From Nymphaea colorata (Eukaryota; Streptophyta; Magnoliopsida; Nymphaeales; Nymphaeaceae): a DNA stretch of 64,000 bases. The stretch lies in NCBI RefSeq assembly GCF_008831285.2, contig NC_045142.1, positions 14,511,354 through 14,575,353 on the forward strand, in the 5' to 3' direction. A program made the position numbers and the translations under genes. The notes below the pieces were generated by a model, which saw only the letters and a list, made by a program, of their open reading frames with translations, had not been told where the DNA came from and did no database searches. This document shows, one piece after another, positions 58,756 through 64,000 of this stretch (within the stretch, counting starts at the first letter, position 1; every line of letters begins with the position of its first letter).

Positions 58756-58920
58756 TGATGAGATTAGAAAGAATAATCTTTGATTAACAACGAAATCTGC
58801 CCTAACTCCTCTTTATATAGACTAGAGGAGAGAGAGAAGTTACAAGAGAAACATCTAAAGGAAAAGTTATTACAAAAGTACCCTCTTAAACCTAAAACTG
58901 AATATAAACACATCTTAACA
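58756..58920 (-). mobile_element. 5' LTR (165 bp) of copia element 3
   Basis: Almost identical to the 3' LTR (53663-53827). TATA box CTATATAAAG on the minus strand at 58811-58820. The outer flank GACTA at 58921-58925 completes a perfect TSD. The whole element is 5258 bp. Confidence 0.93.
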
Positions 58921-59997
58921 GACTATGGACTGCACAAGGATTCCAAAATGTATGGGCAATCGTGTTACACAACAACTGCAGCTCTGCATACGTGCATTAT
59001 CTATAGTTATCTCTCCAGCTCTGCATACTTGCTCTTTATGTTTTCCTGTTAGTTTCTCTTTTATTTCATTTATAATTTTATACCTATTTTTTATATTTTA
59101 AAATTTTCTGAGCTTTTTCTGAGATTTTCTAGAAAAATACAACTTTTCCGTTTAAAAACCAGAGAAAAATATCGCCGTTAAAAACCCGAGAACGATATTT
59201 ATGACAATGATCCGAAGTGGGCTGACCACCGGCTACGTCCACATGACTTAGGTATATAGCCTTTGTGCTTATATGGTGAGATCCTTTATCAGAGTGTAAG
59301 TCTTGTCTTGGGGTTTACACATTACTCTTTGGTGTAGGCACTTTACAAGTTATACTGTAAGGTCTTAGTCATGGTCAAACAATACTTGTACTCGACATTT
59401 ATTTGTGAACCACACTTGTAATTTTCAATGTATGTTTATAGTTTATTTAAATTGAACTGCCATTGAGATTATCTAGAGAAAAGAAAGGTTGAAATCTCTT
59501 GAGATAGCAAACATGCTGTTTATGATTATGCTTCAAATTAATCAAGTATAGTTTTAATATATAGTTATATTATATCCATCCATTACAGGTGCTTTGTCAG
59601 TTGAACTGAATCTATGTCTATTCTCGTTCCAGACGGTGAAATCTTTTTATGTCTACATTATAGTGAAACATAGGTTCTTGGTGTTTCTACAGCTGCAAAG
59701 GCTATTTTGTTATGCCTTGTGGGTTGATTAACTGCAAATCTTAGGAGTTAGGCCTTATTAAATGATAATGGGGCTTAACCATTCAATTTGAAGAGATCTA
59801 CACTTAAAGAAGAAGAGTTAGTTGAAGAACTCCTCGTACACTTCAAAGTTTCTTTACCTGAATTTTGAATTCATTATAAAAAGATATTTTAACAATAACC
59901 TTTGTATGTGTTAAAAAAAAAGGTATGAAGTGACTTGACTTAGAAACTTATTCATTTAGGAGACTGTTGTGCTCTATGTCACATAGGTACGGGTACG
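58921..59997. other. AT-rich non-coding sequence, probably intron
   Basis: No exon or domain is recognisable. Near 59150-59220 there is an end-like block (ACGATATTTATGACAATG) resembling the MITE end at 7861. A GGTACGGGTACGAGTAC repeat at 59986-60002 is the insertion site of the following LTR. Confidence 0.45.
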
Positions 59998-60002
59998 AGT
60001 AC

Positions 60003-63000
60003 TGTCACACCCCAACTTTTTGACCCTCAAACAAATTTTTTTTTTCTAAACATAAAGCATTGATGTGCGACTAGACAACAATTCAAAAAGAAGGGAGCTA
60101 TGTCATTCGAAACAATGGGGCAAACTTTCATTTATATAACAATTTCAATTCATGCAAAATCACATCTATGTGTATGATAAAAATGCTCCAAACCACAACT
60201 TTGATGCTTAACAAAAATGAGACATCAAAGAGACCAAACCATGACGCGCTGACACTACCAAAGACCCAAAACCTCCCCAGTAGGATGTGAGTGAAGCCGT
60301 CTAATCAACCTGCTGCCCCGAGTCTGCCAAAACTTGAAAAAAAGAAACAACTCAAGGCTTAGCCTTTGCAGTAGGGCAACAAACCAGGAAAATCCCAAAC
60401 CCTCTTAGGTAAGGCTCAAATATGAGATAATACAATCATAAAACAAATCATCATGTCGTGTCAGAGCATAGTCACATCATTTGCCAAGAAGGCCCCTCAC
60501 ATAGACTACGACATGTAAAGGCCACTCAATGGCCAAGATAACACAATTTCGATTCACAGGCACATCAATCACATACACTTCATTCACATATTTTCATTTT
60601 CATTAACTTTAGTGAATTGACAGTTCTTGTGAGTGCAAACACAGGCACGTGCATATCATGGGCCGCCCATAGCCGAGAGACAACCCCTGTGGTGGCTCAT
60701 AACAGTATGGATCCATTCATCTGCTGCAGCGGTAGAACACTCATCCATGGGTGTGTGAATTCCAAGGAGAGATACTCAGCCTTCCCTAGGACACCCAGGT
60801 TTGGAAGGCGGGAGCCCAACACTCCGAGCACATCACACAACAGTACTCTGGGGCCTTGCACCGCCTGCGCTCCGAATAGGCGAGACCAGTGGCGAAAGCG
60901 AGATGTCTCCCAAACACATAGCCACATCCCACTGACCTCTCATCTCATATTCTTTTATTCATTATAATAGCACATTCACAAAATGATTGGCTAGCTCATG
61001 AGGTTGGTACACTTCACGAGTGCACCCATACCTCCAATTGCCTCCACACGAGGGCCACACATATCATTACATCTTTAGCTAGCCGTCATACAGTACGGGT
61101 ACAACTACCCTCCAATTCATTCCTTTGCATCATTGCCCGCAGCAATGCATATGCAACAATTCACAACATTCACATCTTATCAAACACTTCAGTCACATCT
61201 TTCAAAACTTAGCCGAACCACGAAGAGTAGTCTCGATCCGTGATTGGTTCGTAGTTGTCCTAGGCAATTATCATTCTATGATGCTCTCTAATGCACAATC
61301 GGGGTCGAGGAGACACTCGACTCGATACCCCACCTCATCTGACCTAAACAGTTATCAATTCTAGCATGCACATGCAAATGCGTAATATTTTCAAAACGAG
61401 CTTCTAATAGCTTTCCAAAACAAAATTTATCACATCACAAATCATTCACAAAATGACTGGCTAGCTCATGAGGTTGGTTCACTTCACAAGTGCACCCATA
61501 CCTCCAATTGTCTCCACACGAGGGCTACACATAACATTAACAGTCTTAGCTAGTCGTCATAACAATACAGGTACAACTACCCTTCAATTCATTCAATTGC
61601 ATCATTTCCCATGACAATGCATATGCAACAAATCACAACATTCACAATCATACACACCAGTCACATCTTTTAAAACTTAGCCGAACCACGAAGAGTAGTC
61701 TCCATCCGTGATTGGCTCGTAGCTATCCTAGGCAATTATCATTTCATGATGCTTTCTAATGCACGATTGGGGTCGAGGAGACACTCAACTCGATACCCCA
61801 CCTCATCTGTCCTAAGCAGTTATCAATTCTAAACTGCACATGCAATGCGTAACATTTTCAAAACAAATCCTATCATATATCAAATCATTTACATGCATAC
61901 ATACATTCACTCACAAAACAATCATTCAATCACATCACAATCATAGGATCCCACGATCTTAAGAACACACATATGTGAGGCTCCAGGCAGGGATTTGCCT
62001 GGAATGCCGCCATACCTGTCGCGCGTCCACTAAACACCTCGAACTACAACCCACGTTGCTCAAGGCCTACTTGATGTACCCGATGTACCTGCAAACATAA
62101 TCAAATGGTAAGTTCTCTACTCGTTTCGCTATACAATGTATACAAGTAGAAAATATAACCAGTGAGGCATGTCATCGCCTCAAGAGGGTATCGACGGGTA
62201 GTGTCGACCTACAAGCCCTCCCATAGGCCTCTTCTCAACTTCTTGATGTTGCCACCAAACGTCAAAACACAATGCTTTGATCAATCCACCACTAACACAT
62301 TTCTCATTAGCTTTCTTTAGTTGAGGCGTCTTTCCCGCAATTAAAATTCCCCACAAACCAACGCATATGCACATCAATAGAAGCCTATTTCCCAAGCTTG
62401 TTAAAACAGTTTTAAACCTTTACAACAACATCAGAATCTCTACCATGCTTCCCTATTGCTTCGAAAATCAATCCATCATGCTTATAAGATCATTGTAGAC
62501 ATGTCATCGTCCCTCCACATGAGTCCTAAACCTTCCCCAAAAAGCAAAGTCGCTAACATGCATCCCAAATCATAAATTCTAAATTCTAGCATGCTCAAAC
62601 AATAATTATACATGCTCCAACAATAAATATTCGACAATTTAAGTTCCATTAAGCCTCGCTCACCCCAAATTTAGTGTCCAAACTGCCGCAATGTTCTTGG
62701 CAGCCACCCCAAGCGTTCGATCAAGTGCCAATGCCCAAAATTGATCGCTGCCTCCACCACTAACACCTTCACTTCACTGATATAAGGGAAAGATGTGTCC
62801 CCAAACTGCGATAACCAACCAAACAGCCACCACTAAGAGAGAAAAATGAAAATGAGCTCAAGAGGAGGAGCTTGGCTGAGAGGGATTGGTTCGGTTGGGG
62901 GAGGCAGGGAACAACGAGGGAGAGGGAAGATGGAAATGAGAGAGAGCGCGAGAGGTAAGAGTGGGAGGAGGTTGGCAGTAAGGAGAGGGAGTGCAGTGAG

Positions 63001-63424
63001 AGAAAAGAGAGCAGGAGAGAATGCAAAGAAAGAGGGTGTGCATAGAGAGAGGGCGAGCAAAGAGGGTTCGGACGGAGGGGAGAGGGCTCGAGCAAAGAGC
63101 ATGGACAGAGAGAAATGTGCGGGCAGAGGGTGCTGACAAAGAGGGGAGAGGCTGCGTAGGAGGGAGGAGGAGAAGAAGGACGAGGAAGGAGGAAGAGGCG
63201 GAGAGAGATCAGAGGCTTACCAGTGCCACCGCCGCCGTCCTCGTCACCGCTCTGCACCATCTCCGTCTTCTTCTTCTCGACGTTGTGGTCGTAGCAAAGG
63301 GAGAGACGAAGAGGGGAAACGAGGGAGACGAGAGAAAGGAGGGCGACGTCGGACTCCCACGCTGGTGGATTGGGTCCTGGTCTGGACCCGATCCGGCCCA
63401 CCTGCAAAAACAACGAGTGTTACA
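60003..63424 (+). mobile_element. solo LTR, gypsy-type TGTCACACCCC start, TSD AGTAC
   Basis: Begins TGTCACACCCCAACTTTT, ends CGAGTGTTACA, and AGTAC flanks both sides (59998-60002 and 63425-63429). TGTCACACCCC is a common start of long plant gypsy LTRs. There is no primer site, polypurine tract or polyprotein. It contains a 470-bp tandem duplication (60974-61900) and a GA-rich zone (62830-63350) with low-complexity open frames on both strands. I infer a solo LTR of 3422 bp; a short non-autonomous element is the alternative. Confidence 0.75.
60974..61900. repeat. 470-bp tandem duplication in solo LTR
   Basis: ATTCACAAAATGATTGGCTA at 60974 and ATTCACAAAATGACTGGCTA at 61444 begin two copies. They share GGTTGGTACACTTCAC-type sequence, ACCACGAAGAGTAGTCT, and GGTCGAGGAGACACTC (61303 and 61772). 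The copies differ by scattered substitutions. Confidence 0.88.
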
Positions 63425-63429
63425 AGTAC

Positions 63430-64000
63430 GGGTGTCGGTGCTGGTACAGGTACAGACCATTTTTAAAAAACTTGGGTACGAGGGTACGGCCGTATGCACA
63501 CATGCACATATTCATATATATGTCAAAAAATTTCAAACAAAATAACATTTTTGCACATATATATATATAAAATTACAAACAAAATAACATATTTATAAAT
63601 CATAATCCAAAATTTATCAGTCTTGATTCTCATTCTCCTCAGTCTCATAATTAACTTTCAAAATACATCAACTTTGTTGATTTTCATTCTCCTCACTCGA
63701 TGATCGGACGAAGAACGTGTCAGAGTACCTTTAAAGTGAATCTGATACGCATAAAAACGGCTTATATATTATGTATATTATATATATAATCCTTAGGCGA
63801 GGCCAAATTGATCTCGTCTCCTTTCACGAAGCCAAATGTCTGCTGCATGAGAGCAAAACGGAACCTCTGTCTCATTCTCGTTCTCTCTTGGAGTCTTCTG
63901 ATCGTGTTCCTGTTATTATCCATTTTCCCGATGAGTCCCTGTTTTCCCGGCAATTCACTGCCCATATTTTGGCGATCATTCGATCGATCACATCGTCGGC
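63430..64000. other. flank of solo LTR; unassigned
   Basis: It starts with the continuation of the GTACGGGT repeat that the LTR interrupted (GGTGTCGGTGCTGGTACAGG), then AT-rich sequence with a TATATATA run. The last 250 bp have a more balanced base composition and open frames on both strands (63762-63965 minus reads MGSELPGKQGLIGKMDNN). They could be the edge of a gene, but no family is recognisable. Confidence 0.3.

Noticed and set aside
58338-58787. 149-codon Arg/Gly-rich plus-strand frame
   Set aside because: It lies in the GC-rich tandem-repeat leader of copia element 3 and crosses its primer-binding site and LTR; frames on both strands are open.
62769-63413. 214-codon minus-strand frame with Ser/Leu/Pro runs
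   Set aside because: Purine/pyrimidine-biased part of the solo LTR; opposite-strand frames are equally open.
1-64000. Search for CRISPR arrays, rRNA, tRNA or bacterial-type operons
   Set aside because: No regularly spaced direct repeats with unique spacers, no clover-leaf sequence and no operon-like gene runs were seen; tRNA genes could only be excluded firmly with a covariance-model search.
1-64000. A novel defence or biosynthetic system
   Set aside because: All strong coding signal belongs to retrotransposons or two ordinary plant genes; nothing supports a multi-gene system.

Overview
The window is nuclear DNA of a flowering plant, most likely a species with a large, repeat-rich genome. 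The evidence is split plant-type genes (a tandem Agenet protein and a WW-domain DEAD-box helicase N-terminus), plant Ty1/copia and Ty3/gypsy retrotransposons with initiator-Met tRNA primer sites, and many hAT- and Harbinger-type non-autonomous elements with clean target-site duplications (TSDs). I see no bacterial, organellar, CRISPR, rRNA or tRNA gene signal. The species cannot be fixed from the sequence alone.

Layout. 1-2.86 kb: the GC-rich end of a hAT-like element, then a decayed minus-strand copia remnant with a GATACG-rich insert. 2.88-3.63 kb: a non-autonomous hAT with an 8-bp TSD. 3.83-4.19 kb: the broken C-terminus of a hAT transposase. 5.9-8.1 kb: a ~0.77-kb tandem duplication, one copy carrying two MITEs. 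8.6-9.04 kb (minus): first coding exon of a tandem Agenet (plant Tudor-like) protein, with a microsatellite 5' leader. 10.86-12.3 kb: decayed gypsy gag on the plus strand.

12.3-33.2 kb: a very large minus-strand Tat-like gypsy element. It has a 4-kb 3' LTR (with a 1.25-kb hAT nested inside), polypurine tract, four hairpin repeats, integrase, two RNase H regions, RT, protease, gag, and an extra upstream ORF resembling a plant mobile domain, then a truncated 5' LTR. A 5.7-kb plus-strand copia is nested in its gag linker (22.7-28.4 kb). 33.8-38.2 kb: a solo LTR of the same gypsy family with TSD CCAAA, itself carrying a 220-bp hAT MITE and a ~0.9-kb insertion with an exon-like fragment.

41.4-44.7 kb (plus): promoter/5' UTR region and first coding exon of a WW-domain DEAD-box RNA helicase (RH14/RH40/RH46 type). 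The helicase core does not appear before the window ends, so the next intron is at least 19 kb or the gene is broken. That stretch holds two minus-strand copia elements (45.36-50.60 kb, TSD GAGGG; 53.66-58.92 kb, TSD GACTA) and a 3.4-kb solo LTR (60.00-63.42 kb, TSD AGTAC).

Two host genes therefore sit in a stack of mobile elements whose relative order of insertion can be read from nested TSDs and empty sites. No operon-like or defence-type system is present. The most unusual points are the copia with TA...TA LTR ends, the mobile-domain-like ORF in the gypsy element, the hairpin array before its polypurine tract, the exon-like fragment in a nested insertion, and the nearly intact copia with 165-bp LTRs and a GC-rich minisatellite leader.
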